Part shown: piece after piece, positions 19,901 to 27,008 of the stretch
Position numbering within the stretch: the stretch's first letter is position 1
Layout: every line of letters begins with the position of its first letter
Assembly (NCBI GenBank): GCA_965178585.1
Contig: OZ238267.1
Coordinates: 558,001 to 622,000, forward strand
Reading direction: 5' to 3'
Length of the DNA: 64,000 nt
DNA from: Marifrigoribacter sp965178585
Lineage (GTDB): Bacteria; Bacteroidota; Bacteroidia; Flavobacteriales; Flavobacteriaceae
The notes under the pieces: generated by a model
Told to the model about the DNA's origin: nothing
What the model saw: the letters and a program-made list of their open reading frames with translations, nothing else
Database searches by the model: none
Program-made: the position numbers and the translations under genes

Positions 19901-21199
19901 TTAAATTACCAGGAAAATAATGGTATATACTTACCGGGTTATACACCTTCTGTTGGTTTTGCAGGAACCTTAAAACCAACTGCAGGATTCACCTTTGGTA
20001 GTCAAGCAGAAGTAAGAGATTATGCTGCTCGAAAAGGCTGGTTAACATTGTACCCAGAATTTAATGAACAGTATACCGAAGTAGAATCAACACAATTAGA
20101 TTATCAGGCTAATTTAATTCCAGTGCAAGATTTAAAAATTGATATAACTGGTAGTAGAATCTATTCAGAAAATTATGCAGAAAATTATATAGTAGAAAAT
20201 GATTTATACCGTTCATTAACACCCAATGCATTCGGAAATTTTAATATTTCTATAATAATGATAAAAACTGCTTTTTCAACTAGCGATGAATTTAACTCAC
20301 AGCCTTTTGAGGACTTTAGAGATAATAGATTGGTTATTGCAAAAAGATTAGCAGAAGAGCATTATGGAACTTCTAACTATCCAGTAGATACTGAAACTGG
20401 TTACCCTGTAGGGTTTGGAAAAACAAGTCAAGATGTATTATTGCCAGCTTTCTTATCGGCATATAAAGGTAGTGATCCAGAAAATGAAAGTACTGGAATC
20501 TTTAGAGATATACCCATACCAAATTGGGATCTTAAATATACTGGTTTAATGAAAATTGGATGGTTTAAAAAATATTTTAAACGTTTCTCATTACAACATG
20601 GATATAGATCTGGATATACGATTAATCAATTTAGAACTAATTTGGATTATGACGCTAATAACCCTGAAGATGTTGATCAGTCAGGAAACTTTAAAAGTCA
20701 AACTTTACTTACAAATGTTAACTTAATAGAGCAATTTTCACCATTAATTCGAATAGATTTTGAAATGAAAAACTCTGTTAATATATTGTTTGAATATAGA
20801 AAAGATAGAGCATTGTCATTAAGTTTTGCAAACAATTTGTTGACAGAAATTCAAGGTAACGAAATTATTATTGGAGCAGGTTATAGAGTAAAAGACCTTA
20901 GAATTGGAACCAATTTTGGAGGTAAAAAACGAATCTTAAAAAGTGATTTAAACTTTAAGTTAGATCTTTCTCGAAGAGATAATAAGACAATTATAAGATA
21001 CTTAGATATTGCAAATAATCAAACTACAGCTGGTCAAACTATTTATGGAGCTCAATTAACTGTGGATTATGCTTTAAGTAAAAATTTAACTGCATTATTT
21101 TATTATGATCATTCGTTTTCGGAATATGCTATTTCTACTGCATTTCCACAAACAACCATTAGAGGAGGATTTACACTACGATATAACTTTGGAAATTAA
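13955..21199 (+). CDS. sprA: T9SS translocon / gliding motility protein SprA
   Basis: SprA is the very large outer-membrane beta-barrel that forms the type IX secretion channel and is needed for gliding in flavobacteria. The product has 2414 residues, about the family size. A signal peptide (HILILGIIISSFSTAFSQ) occupies residues 15-32, long beta-rich stretches follow, and the protein ends in a barrel-closing strand (FTLRYNFGN). A low-complexity Gly/Lys/Glu segment sits near residues 1908-1955. The start is TTG: the preceding in-frame stop is ruvA's own, and the next in-frame ATG (about residue 40) lies beyond the signal peptide. The sprA-gcvH-VanZ-tonB-remB order matches the arrangement I recall from Flavobacterium johnsoniae. 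Confidence 0.95.
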   Translation: MGSKNYDLKNSFFKHILILGIIISSFSTAFSQDSTSTGSTMGRMDLPTPTSIQDLYTYDPITEMYIYTQIVGDFTISYPLILTPEEYRDLILNEQMKSYFKEKIDAADGRKEGSEELQKNLLPTFYVNSGFFESVFGGNEIEIIPQGSVEIDLGLLYTKQDNPAFSPRNRSNLSFDFDQRISLSLLGKIGERLQITANYDTQSTFDFQNQIKLEYTPNEDDIIRKIEVGNVSMPLNSSLIQGAQSLFGVKGEVQFGKTTITGVFSEQKSETRTVVAEGGATITDFDIFALDYDENRHFFLSHYFRDNYDRVLEQYPFINTNIQITRTEVWITNRTNSTENVRNIVALQDIGESNPENLGLPFPPGGFINVPSRSYPNNSNNDFNPLGIEGNEQSVLNPAIRDIATVQSGFSGVEVRDGLDYVTLENARKLNLGEYKLDTQLGYISLNQRLNNDEVLAVAFQFTVNGAVYQVGEFSSDGVEASGGSIPGDGGSDPIEGISQNLVVKLLKSNITNVNEPIWDIMMKNIYPLGAFQLERDGFNLNILYTDPSPQNFITAAEGSVENPPLPLPEDVDNTPLLRVFSLDQLNFNGDPQQGGDGFFDFVPGITVDTQNGRIIFTKVEPFGSHLFEKLEDPSNSSEDYDNPITYNANQNKYVFNTLYSSTKTVAEQEESDKNKFQLKGTYKSTGADGIPIGAFNIPQGSVTVTAGGRVLVEGVDYTVNYQLGRVQILDPALLNSNTPISVSTENNTLFGQQTKRFTGVNVDHIFSENLQVGATFLNLNERPLTQKSSYSSEPINNSVFGVNANYSTGVPFLTRLVNKLPNIDTDVESVFSLRGEFAYLIPGAPKVSDLNGKTTAYVDDFEAAQTNFDIRSPLTWFLSSAPIGFGGEQGNGSLANNYKRAKLSWYTIDPIFYSTQRPDGISVDDISSPFTRRIFRDEIFPNQDVVQGQTQALFSLDLAYSPSERGQYNYNPAANGTNTIPNPESNFGGIVRQLTTTDFERSNVEYIQFWLMDPFIYEETAGSNGGTITFNLGNISEDVLKDGRKQYENGLPEDGSTTNTIPTAYGKVPTNQSLLYVYDTQGQERINQDIGYDGFSDSEEAAEFSDFAGLADPARDNYQYFLQAEGNIVERYRQYNGTQGNSPEVITNTDRGSTSLPDVEDINRDNTMNTVDSYFEYNVDVFPGMDSNNSEYINDVKEINVTLQNNEVIPVRWVQFKVPISEPDDAINGASDFRSIRFMRMFLSEFEQDMVLRFGTLDLIRGDYRRYQVALDDDAQDPLVGNTTFENYTVSIEENENRYPIPYVLPPGVYREQLNNNNNIIRQNEQSLSLRVCGLDSDDGRSVYKNFNVDMRQYKNLEMFIHTESVENEGMLSDGDMVAFIRLGNDLSQNYYEVQIPLNPTAFGSTSPEDIWPIENRLLLPFELLQQVKALALGDPSNDPSEVSYFMQSELNPNFSGPENELRIGIKGNPSFGNVRTIMLGVRNSTTNEICGETWFNELRMTELDNEGGWAAVASMDVNFADFATISASGSKSTVGFGSIDQGPNQRSLEDVDEYGLVTNFNLGQLLPQNWGIQLPFNYGRSEELITPKYDEEFQDIELETRLDNQQDADRRDEIQEQSEDYTKRQSVNFIGVRKNRVGNAKPRVYDVENLTFSYSYNQMDHRSYEIEDSKDQNVRLGGTYNFNFEPKSVEPFKKNDSIFRSKYWQLLKDFNFNYLPSNISAGANYVRQYNEQKFRELNLPEGSIGVPTLYQRNFLFDWQFTINYNLTKSLRFNFTSTNNRTVKNYIDTFGNTDNSIGVWDGFFNVGDPNHHFQSLQLNYDIPFNKVPFLKFIRATYSYTGDFQWQKNSDLFLEIPILLDDGTTQTYNLGNSVQNAQTHRINSSLDMKTLYRYIGLTKRTKSRKVVPTGENPAGGNNPKGANEKGGEKSGKVEKETTKAGLAKKSGNNNGSGGVEFSSSLTTGEKSMNVLIDLVTMIKKVQLNYQENNGIYLPGYTPSVGFAGTLKPTAGFTFGSQAEVRDYAARKGWLTLYPEFNEQYTEVESTQLDYQANLIPVQDLKIDITGSRIYSENYAENYIVENDLYRSLTPNAFGNFNISIIMIKTAFSTSDEFNSQPFEDFRDNRLVIAKRLAEEHYGTSNYPVDTETGYPVGFGKTSQDVLLPAFLSAYKGSDPENESTGIFRDIPIPNWDLKYTGLMKIGWFKKYFKRFSLQHGYRSGYTINQFRTNLDYDANNPEDVDQSGNFKSQTLLTNVNLIEQFSPLIRIDFEMKNSVNILFEYRKDRALSLSFANNLLTEIQGNEIIIGAGYRVKDLRIGTNFGGKKRILKSDLNFKLDLSRRDNKTIIRYLDIANNQTTAGQTIYGAQLTVDYALSKNLTALFYYDHSFSEYAISTAFPQTTIRGGFTLRYNFGN

Positions 21200-21220
21200 T
21201 TAAAACTAATATTTATTATT

Positions 21221-21601
21221 ATGAACATACCTTCAAATTTAAAATACACAAAAGACCATGAATGGATTAGCATTGATGGAGACATAGCTACAGTTGGAAT
21301 TACTGATTTTGCACAAGGTGAATTAGGTGATATTGTTTATGTAGAAGTAGAAACCTTAGATGAAACCTTAGATAAAGATGAGGTCTTTGGTACAGTAGAG
21401 GCTGTAAAAACTGTTTCAGATATGTTTATTCCTCTTTCAGGAGAAATTGTAGAATTTAATGACAGCTTAGAAACTGAGCCTGAAAAAGTAAATTCTGATG
21501 CTTTTGGAGAGGGTTGGATGATTAAAATAAAGATTTCAAACCCAGAAGAAGTTAATGAATTATTAGATGACAAAGCTTATAGAGAAATCGTCGGAGGCTA
21601 A
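21221..21601 (+). CDS. gcvH: Glycine cleavage system H protein
   Basis: GcvH is the lipoyl-carrier protein that shuttles the aminomethyl intermediate between the P, T and L proteins of glycine cleavage. The 126-residue product has the canonical lipoylation site Lys63 in GTVEAVKTVSD and the HEWI opening. No gcvP or gcvT lies nearby in this window. It sits 21 bases after sprA, and its last 35 bases overlap the following VanZ-like gene. Confidence 0.96.
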   Translation: MNIPSNLKYTKDHEWISIDGDIATVGITDFAQGELGDIVYVEVETLDETLDKDEVFGTVEAVKTVSDMFIPLSGEIVEFNDSLETEPEKVNSDAFGEGWMIKIKISNPEEVNELLDDKAYREIVGG

Positions 21602-21968
21602 AGCTCTATTAAGTGTTTGCATAGTATTTTCATTACTTGCTACGTTAGCATTTTTAATTCCTTTAAATGGTGCGCCATTTTTAAATTTAAAAATTCCATT
21701 AGATAAAATCATACACGGAATAATTTATTTATCCCTGTCGTTTTTATGGCTAAGTTATTTGAATAAAGTTTATAGTTATAAAAATTTAGGGACACCTATA
21801 TTACAAGTCTTGTTACTATGTTTTTTTTATGGCATAATAATTGAAGCTATTCAAGAGCTGTTTATCCCCTTGAGAGAGGCAGATGTATTTGATGTTATAG
21901 CAAATATGATTGGAGCATTTTTAGGAGCGTTTTTGTATAGGAATGTTAAAGTTAGAATTAAACCCTGA
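21567..21968 (+). CDS. VanZ-like membrane protein
   Basis: This 133-residue protein has four hydrophobic segments (about residues 15-33, 45-65, 75-95 and 108-125) and the VanZ-family pattern: DKIIHGIIYLSLSFLW, an EAIQELF segment, then READVFDVIANMIGAFLG near the end. VanZ of Enterococcus gives low-level teicoplanin resistance, but the biochemical role of family members is unknown. Its ATG lies 35 bases inside gcvH, so translation is probably coupled. This gene normally accompanies sprA-gcvH in flavobacteria, which suggests a conserved envelope function. Confidence 0.85.
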   Translation: MTKLIEKSSEAKALLSVCIVFSLLATLAFLIPLNGAPFLNLKIPLDKIIHGIIYLSLSFLWLSYLNKVYSYKNLGTPILQVLLLCFFYGIIIEAIQELFIPLREADVFDVIANMIGAFLGAFLYRNVKVRIKP

Positions 21969-22024
21969 AATCTTTTATTTACTCAAGAAATTATATATTT
22001 TAGCAATAAGTTAAATTTACGTTT

Positions 22025-22747
22025 ATGGAACCAAAGAAAAACCCAAAATCAGATCTGAATCGTAGGAGTATGATATTTTTCCAACTAGGAATGGTATTAA
22101 TGCTTTTTATTACATGGCGTGCCATTGAAAATAAGACATACGAAAAAGCTGAGATAACTCAAGAAATGCTTGATACTGGCGATGAATTAGAAGAAGATAT
22201 CCCAATTACTGATATGAATATTCCACCGCCACCGCCACCGCCACCGCCACCAGCTCCTGAAGTGATTGAGGTGATAGAAGATGAAGCTGATATTGAAGAA
22301 ACAATTATTGAATCTGCTGAGGTTAATCAAGAAGAGGAAATCATGGAGATTGAAGAAATTGAAGAGGCAGTAGAAGAAGAAATTGCTGATGTACCATTTG
22401 CTGTAATTGAAAATGTACCTGTTTATCCTGGTTGTGAAAAGAAAAAAACAAACGCAGATAAGAAGAAATGTATGTCTGAAAAAGTTCAAAAATTTGTTCA
22501 GAAAAAATTTAATACAGAACTAGCAGGAGATTTAGGCTTAGAAGGTAGACAACGTATTAACGTGCAGTTTAAAATTGATAAAACTGGTAATGTTGTTAAT
22601 GTAAGAGCTAGAGCTCCACATCCAAAGTTAGAGCAAGAAGCTGTAAAAGTTGTAAAAGCATTACCAAAAATGATTCCTGGGAAGCAAAGAGGTAAAGCAG
22701 TAGGAGTATTGTATTCATTGCCTATACTTTTCCAAGTAGAGAATTAG
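22025..22747 (+). CDS. tonB: Energy transducer TonB
   Basis: TonB carries energy from the ExbBD motor to outer-membrane receptors. The 240-residue protein has a cytoplasmic tail, one transmembrane helix (about residues 18-35), a proline tract (residues 67-78), a long Glu/Ile-rich acidic stretch to about residue 126, and a C-terminal TonB domain (residues 140-240). The last is introduced by VPVYPGCEKKK and a second cysteine in KKCMS. This two-cysteine opening is typical of Bacteroidota TonB proteins. A terminator follows, so it can be expressed separately from its downstream paralogue. Confidence 0.9.
   Translation: MEPKKNPKSDLNRRSMIFFQLGMVLMLFITWRAIENKTYEKAEITQEMLDTGDELEEDIPITDMNIPPPPPPPPPPAPEVIEVIEDEADIEETIIESAEVNQEEEIMEIEEIEEAVEEEIADVPFAVIENVPVYPGCEKKKTNADKKKCMSEKVQKFVQKKFNTELAGDLGLEGRQRINVQFKIDKTGNVVNVRARAPHPKLEQEAVKVVKALPKMIPGKQRGKAVGVLYSLPILFQVEN
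22223..22251 (+). repeat. Hexanucleotide microsatellite coding for polyproline
   Basis: Almost five copies of CCACCG lie inside tonB and encode an uninterrupted proline run. The tract is very GC-rich against an AT-rich background. Slippage by whole units would keep the frame and change the length of the periplasmic spacer. Confidence 0.85.
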
Positions 22748-22770
22748 AATATAAAAATATATAAAATGTA

Positions 22771-22806
22771 AACCCCGCTTCTAAATTTTAGAAGCGGGTT
22801 TTTTTT
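22771..22806 (+). terminator. Intrinsic terminator after tonB
   Basis: CCCGCTTCT and AGAAGCGGG form a perfect nine-pair stem around an A/T loop, preceded by AAAC and followed by eight T residues. It is one of the strongest terminators in the window. Confidence 0.92.
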
Positions 22807-22857
22807 GGCATAACCCTTGTAATACATAGTTAATATTAACATTTTAGAATAAACACT

Positions 22858-23640
22858 ATGAGATTATCAAGTAACAATTTGAATAATGACCAGCCAAAAT
22901 CATTTTCAAAGCAAAATGATAAAAAGAGTGTGAATATCAAATGGGATTCAAAATTATTTTTTCAAATAGGGCTTATTTTAAGCCTTGTTGTAGTCTACTT
23001 AATTATGGAAACAAAGTTTGAAACTAAAGACAATAGTCAAGCATTTAATGATAAAAATTACCTAGAAGAAATCCCTATATTTTCTTTTACAATTGATGAG
23101 CCAACGCCTTTTTCAAAAAAGAAGATAGTTGATTTGAAAAGTGTTTCAAAGATAATAACTAAGGAATATGAAATAATTCCTATTAGTACACCTGAAAAGT
23201 ACATTGAAAATGTTTTATCTCCTTCAATAGAAATTCCAATTATATTGAGTCTAGCAAAAGTTGACAAAAAAGAAGCAGTTGTAAAAAATATAATGAGCGT
23301 TGAATTTGTTCCTGTATTTCCTGGATGTGAAGATTTATCATCAAATACTGAGAAGAGAAAATGTATGTCTTTAAAAATTAAAAAGTTTATAGTTAAAAAT
23401 TTTAATACAGGTAAATTAGAAGGGTCTAGTCATGAAAAAGAACAAAAAATAACTGTTCAGTTTACAATTAGTGATCAAGGTAAAATAACAAATGTTATTG
23501 CTAGAGCTCCTAATAAATTATTAGAATCGGAAGCTAAAAGAGTAGTTTCTAATTTACCTCAAATGATTCCTGGTCGTCAAGGCAGTAATAATGTTGCAGT
23601 ACAATATTTGATTCCTATAACATTTAAGACAGAATTTTAA
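22858..23640 (+). CDS. TonB-like paralogue lacking the proline spacer
   Basis: The 260-residue protein is a tandem relative of the preceding TonB. It has an N-terminal cytoplasmic part, one membrane helix (about residues 38-55), and a C-terminal TonB-like domain opening with FVPVFPGCEDL and KRKCMS, very like the neighbour's VPVYPGCEKKK and KKCMS. It lacks the polyproline/acidic spacer that spans the periplasm and has an ordinary mixed linker. It may act on a different partner, be inhibitory, or be decaying, though the reading frame is intact. It has its own downstream terminator. I am confident of the relationship but not of the function. Confidence 0.8.
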   Translation: MRLSSNNLNNDQPKSFSKQNDKKSVNIKWDSKLFFQIGLILSLVVVYLIMETKFETKDNSQAFNDKNYLEEIPIFSFTIDEPTPFSKKKIVDLKSVSKIITKEYEIIPISTPEKYIENVLSPSIEIPIILSLAKVDKKEAVVKNIMSVEFVPVFPGCEDLSSNTEKRKCMSLKIKKFIVKNFNTGKLEGSSHEKEQKITVQFTISDQGKITNVIARAPNKLLESEAKRVVSNLPQMIPGRQGSNNVAVQYLIPITFKTEF

Positions 23641-23646
23641 ACATAT

Positions 23647-23682
23647 AACCCCATCTTAATAGACAAGATGGGGTTTGATTTT
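23647..23682 (+). terminator. Intrinsic terminator after the second TonB-like gene
   Basis: AACCCCATCTT and AAGATGGGGTT form an 11-pair stem with a 7-base loop, followed by a T-rich tail interrupted by GA. It begins 6 bases after the stop. Confidence 0.85.
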
Positions 23683-23737
23683 AATGGTAAATTTGTAAAA
23701 TTCCGTATCTTTCACAAAAATAAAATACCAATTTACC

Positions 23738-25819
23738 ATGAAGAAATTTGCCTCATTTCTTGTATTATTAATTTCGGTAACTTCAATTTCACAAAATGCA
23801 ACAGCAAGTTTTGAAAAATACCCTGTTTTTATAGAATGTGCAAACACACAGATAGATTCACTTGAAAGTTGTTTTAATTATACTATAAAAGAATTCATTT
23901 TTAATAATTTTAAAACACCAGAAATTGTTTCAAATGAAAACTATAAAGGAAAGGCAGAAGTTTTTTTTGAAATAAGTACAGAAGGCGAATTTAAAGTTTT
24001 ATATGTAGATGCAGTTTATAATGAAATAAAAGAAGAAACAAAGAGAGTTTTTAATTTACTTCCAAAAATTACACCTGCAACTTATAATGGTAATCCAACT
24101 TATGTTCAATTTACTTTGCCATTTAGAATTCCACTAGAAGAACCTAAATATGAAGTAAAAGACGAAAATAAAACGTTAGCTACCGATGAAATTGTTAATG
24201 AATATGACAACATTGACAAAGTTCCATATACCAACGAAGAGTATCGTAGTAACCTTAGTATTCCGCTTTCAAAGCAAAACTATAGTAGGTTTGATGCTGC
24301 AATTAATAGAGTAGGAACTAACAGTCACACTTCTCAAAAGCCGTTTATTTACAGTGAGGTTAACAAGTATTATGATTTTGAACTAGAAAACCAAAAATTA
24401 TTAAAAAATAAAACTTCTTGGTTGGGTAGAAAATGGTGGAATGAGCATATGTTTACCCATAAAAGCAAGAGTTTTTGGTTTACAGTTGATCCCGGTGTGG
24501 ATCTCCAAATTGGAAAAGATATTGAGGCTGACATAGATACTTATAATAATACTAGGCTTCTTTATGCACAAGGAGGAATAGGTAAAAAATTCAGTTTTTT
24601 TACTGTTTTTTATGAAAGTCAAGGTCGATTTGCTGATTATTTTAATAGATATGCAGAATCTATTAAACCTGCAGGAGGAAATCCTGCAATAATTCCAGGA
24701 AGAGGAATTGCAAAAGATTTTAAAACAGATGCTTATGATTATCCAGTTGCAACAGGATATTTATCCTATACACCATCAACGTATTTTAATTTTCAATTAG
24801 GTCAGGGTAAAAATTTTATTGGGGAAGGACATAGGTCGTTATTTTTAAGTGATAATGCTAGTCCCCACTTTTATTTTAAAATTAATACAACAATATGGAA
24901 GTTAAAGTATACTAACATATGGATGGCGTTAAAAGATGTTAGACCCGATGTCTTAAATGAAAATAAATCCTATAAAAATAAGTATATGGCAACCCATTAC
25001 TTAAGCTATAATGTTTCAAAGCGATTAAATATTGGGTTTTTTGAGTCTGTTATATGGGATAATGCAGGTGATGGTGTTAACATTTCATATTTAAATCCAA
25101 TTATTTTTTACCAAACACTTCAATTTGCATTAGGATCTCGAGCGGGTAATGCATTAATTGGACTAAGTGCTAAATACAAAATTTCAGACCATATTAATGT
25201 ATACGGTCAATTTATTATTGATGAATTTTCTTCTAGTGATATTTTTAGTGGTGATGGAAGTTGGAAAAATAAAACAGGATATCAAGTTGGATTAAAATAT
25301 TATGATGCTTTTGGTCTTAAAAATTTATACTTACAAACAGAGTATAATAGAGTTCGGCCTTATACCTATTCGCATAATACAGTGGTATTAAATTATGGTC
25401 ATAATAATCAATCTATGGCACATCCATTTGGCGCAAGTTTTTCTGAATGGCTAATGATAGGACATTATCATAAGGGAAGAATTTTCGGAGATATTAAGTT
25501 TATTGTAGCCAAAAGAGGATTTGAGTATAATACTCCAGAAGATGAGGCTTTTTACGGTGCTAATATTTATGGAAATGAAGAAGATAGAGCATATGAAACA
25601 GGCAATGAAGTTGCTCAGGGAAACACTACCGATTTTTTCTTTACTGAACTAAAGTTGGGTTATTTATTTAATCCAGCTACTAATTTTAAAGTTTATGGAA
25701 GTGTTATTTATAGAGATTTTAATCCCAAAGTTAATACAGAAACGGTTTTCAAAAATCAGACTACTTGGTTTAATTTAGGAATTCGAACCGATTTATTTAC
25801 TTGGCAAAATGATTTCTAA
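23738..25819 (+). CDS. remB: Gliding motility protein RemB with N-terminal TonB-C-like domain
   Basis: The 693-residue exported protein begins with a signal peptide (residues 1-18, ending SISQ). Residues about 25-135 resemble the TonB C-terminal domain of the two upstream genes (YPVFIECANTQ, SCFNYTIKEF, then a VQFTLPFRIP end). From about residue 225 on, it is beta-rich with alternating aromatic strands, as in Wzi-like outer-membrane proteins. This architecture and its position downstream of sprA-gcvH-VanZ-tonB match RemB of Flavobacterium johnsoniae, which contributes to gliding. The role of the TonB-like domain in RemB is unknown. The next gene converges on it, 12 bases away. Confidence 0.82.
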   Translation: MKKFASFLVLLISVTSISQNATASFEKYPVFIECANTQIDSLESCFNYTIKEFIFNNFKTPEIVSNENYKGKAEVFFEISTEGEFKVLYVDAVYNEIKEETKRVFNLLPKITPATYNGNPTYVQFTLPFRIPLEEPKYEVKDENKTLATDEIVNEYDNIDKVPYTNEEYRSNLSIPLSKQNYSRFDAAINRVGTNSHTSQKPFIYSEVNKYYDFELENQKLLKNKTSWLGRKWWNEHMFTHKSKSFWFTVDPGVDLQIGKDIEADIDTYNNTRLLYAQGGIGKKFSFFTVFYESQGRFADYFNRYAESIKPAGGNPAIIPGRGIAKDFKTDAYDYPVATGYLSYTPSTYFNFQLGQGKNFIGEGHRSLFLSDNASPHFYFKINTTIWKLKYTNIWMALKDVRPDVLNENKSYKNKYMATHYLSYNVSKRLNIGFFESVIWDNAGDGVNISYLNPIIFYQTLQFALGSRAGNALIGLSAKYKISDHINVYGQFIIDEFSSSDIFSGDGSWKNKTGYQVGLKYYDAFGLKNLYLQTEYNRVRPYTYSHNTVVLNYGHNNQSMAHPFGASFSEWLMIGHYHKGRIFGDIKFIVAKRGFEYNTPEDEAFYGANIYGNEEDRAYETGNEVAQGNTTDFFFTELKLGYLFNPATNFKVYGSVIYRDFNPKVNTETVFKNQTTWFNLGIRTDLFTWQNDF

Positions 25820-25831
25820 AAAAAAGTTAAT

Positions 25832-26878
25832 CTAATTCTTATTTTTTTCTTGTTCTTTTTGTATCTCTTTTAATCTTGCCATAGCTTTTTCTTCAGGAGT
25901 TCTTGTGTCTAATGGACCTTGGTCTTTTGCAATTTCATTATAAATTGATGTGATAAAAATTTCTGTAGTAATTGGTCCACTTCCATAACCTTTAGAATCA
26001 TAATTACTAGTCAAGCTCTTCTTTGCTAAAACCTCTTCTAAACTTTTTCCATTATTTCTTAACATAAAAACTTGCTTATAGATTGATTCTAGCATTTTGC
26101 TTGTATTAATTAAATCAATTTGCTTAGCAATACCTCCTTGACCAGGAACAATTTTAGTTTTATCATTAGTTAAATTTATGGTTTTAGAAATAGCCTTTGA
26201 GATATCATTCACACTTCTTCCTTTTTCAGCATTTATTTCTGGGTATTTTTTATTGACAAATACAGGTCCAGTAAATAAGACATTTTTATTCTTTAGATAA
26301 ACTGCAGTATTTCCTGAATTATTTAATGATATTAATTCTACTTTTTCATTTTCAAAATTTAAAGTCATCTGATTAGTAAAAGAAATATCAGGTTTGAAGT
26401 TAGTGGTATAACCTCCTTTTTTGTTTACTGTTTTTTGTGTCGTGATATTTTGTCCAAAAAGTAAAGTCCCATCTTTTCTCAATTCAGTAGCTGATTTTCT
26501 GTCTTTTAGTGTTTTTGAAGTTGAAACTAAATATTTAACAGGGGATTTTTTGCTTAGTCTGTCAATAATTTTTAAACTACGTTTCATTTCTTCTTCATTT
26601 TGAGTGTCTGTTAAAACTACTCCTTCCTTTATTAAATAGACTCCCATATTTCCCTCATCACCCTGTAAAAAATAAACATCCGTAGTGACATTTACTAATT
26701 TTGTGTTTCCAGTATAATCATCTTCTGAATCAGAAAAACTACTACTTTTTGGAGTATCTGATCCTGTAGCGTTATTATTTCCTTGAGTTTTTGGGTTTGA
26801 AGATCCTTTATCTTTTTGAGCATTTGAAATTAATCCTACAAATAATAAAAGAGTTGTTAAAAATATTTTAGCACGCAT
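25832..26878 (-). CDS. Secreted metallo-beta-lactamase-fold protein without metal ligands
   Basis: The 348-residue protein has a signal peptide (ends SNAQ, residue 21), a Ser/Asn/Lys-rich linker to about residue 60, and a domain that follows the MBL fold in order: VYFLQGDEGNMGVYLIKEGVVLTDTQ, VKYLVSTSKTLKDRKSA, ISLNNSGNTAVYL, NVLFTGPVFVNKKYPEI and KIVPGQGG. In active relatives these positions read THxHxDH, xGHTxGD, FTGDLFF and PGHG; here the zinc-binding histidines and aspartates are all replaced. It is therefore likely a non-enzymatic structural or binding protein. It is convergent with remB and divergent from ctaB. The function is unknown. Confidence 0.7.
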   Translation of the reverse strand: MRAKIFLTTLLLFVGLISNAQKDKGSSNPKTQGNNNATGSDTPKSSSFSDSEDDYTGNTKLVNVTTDVYFLQGDEGNMGVYLIKEGVVLTDTQNEEEMKRSLKIIDRLSKKSPVKYLVSTSKTLKDRKSATELRKDGTLLFGQNITTQKTVNKKGGYTTNFKPDISFTNQMTLNFENEKVELISLNNSGNTAVYLKNKNVLFTGPVFVNKKYPEINAEKGRSVNDISKAISKTINLTNDKTKIVPGQGGIAKQIDLINTSKMLESIYKQVFMLRNNGKSLEEVLAKKSLTSNYDSKGYGSGPITTEIFITSIYNEIAKDQGPLDTRTPEEKAMARLKEIQKEQEKNKN

Positions 26879-26953
26879 TTTTTTAATTTTTTTAATTAAG
26901 CCGTAAAATTACTAAAAATCAGCTTATAAAAATGGAAGAATATCTTAAAATAA

Positions 26954-26984
26954 TTGTAAAGGTATTAGAGGTAATCTATATTTG
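26954..26984 (+). promoter_or_regulatory. Promoter of the ctaB operon
   Basis: TTG at 26954-26956, 20 bases, then TATATTTG at 26977-26984 fits the Bacteroidota promoter pattern. It lies 24 bases before the proposed ctaB start. Confidence 0.6.
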
Positions 26985-27008
26985 CATCATTAAAAAAAAT
27001 TATAACAT

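Noticed and set aside
22223..22251. CCACCG tract as a phase-variation switch for tonB
   Set aside because: The unit is 6 bases, so slippage changes only the proline number and cannot shift the frame; it is a length polymorphism at most.
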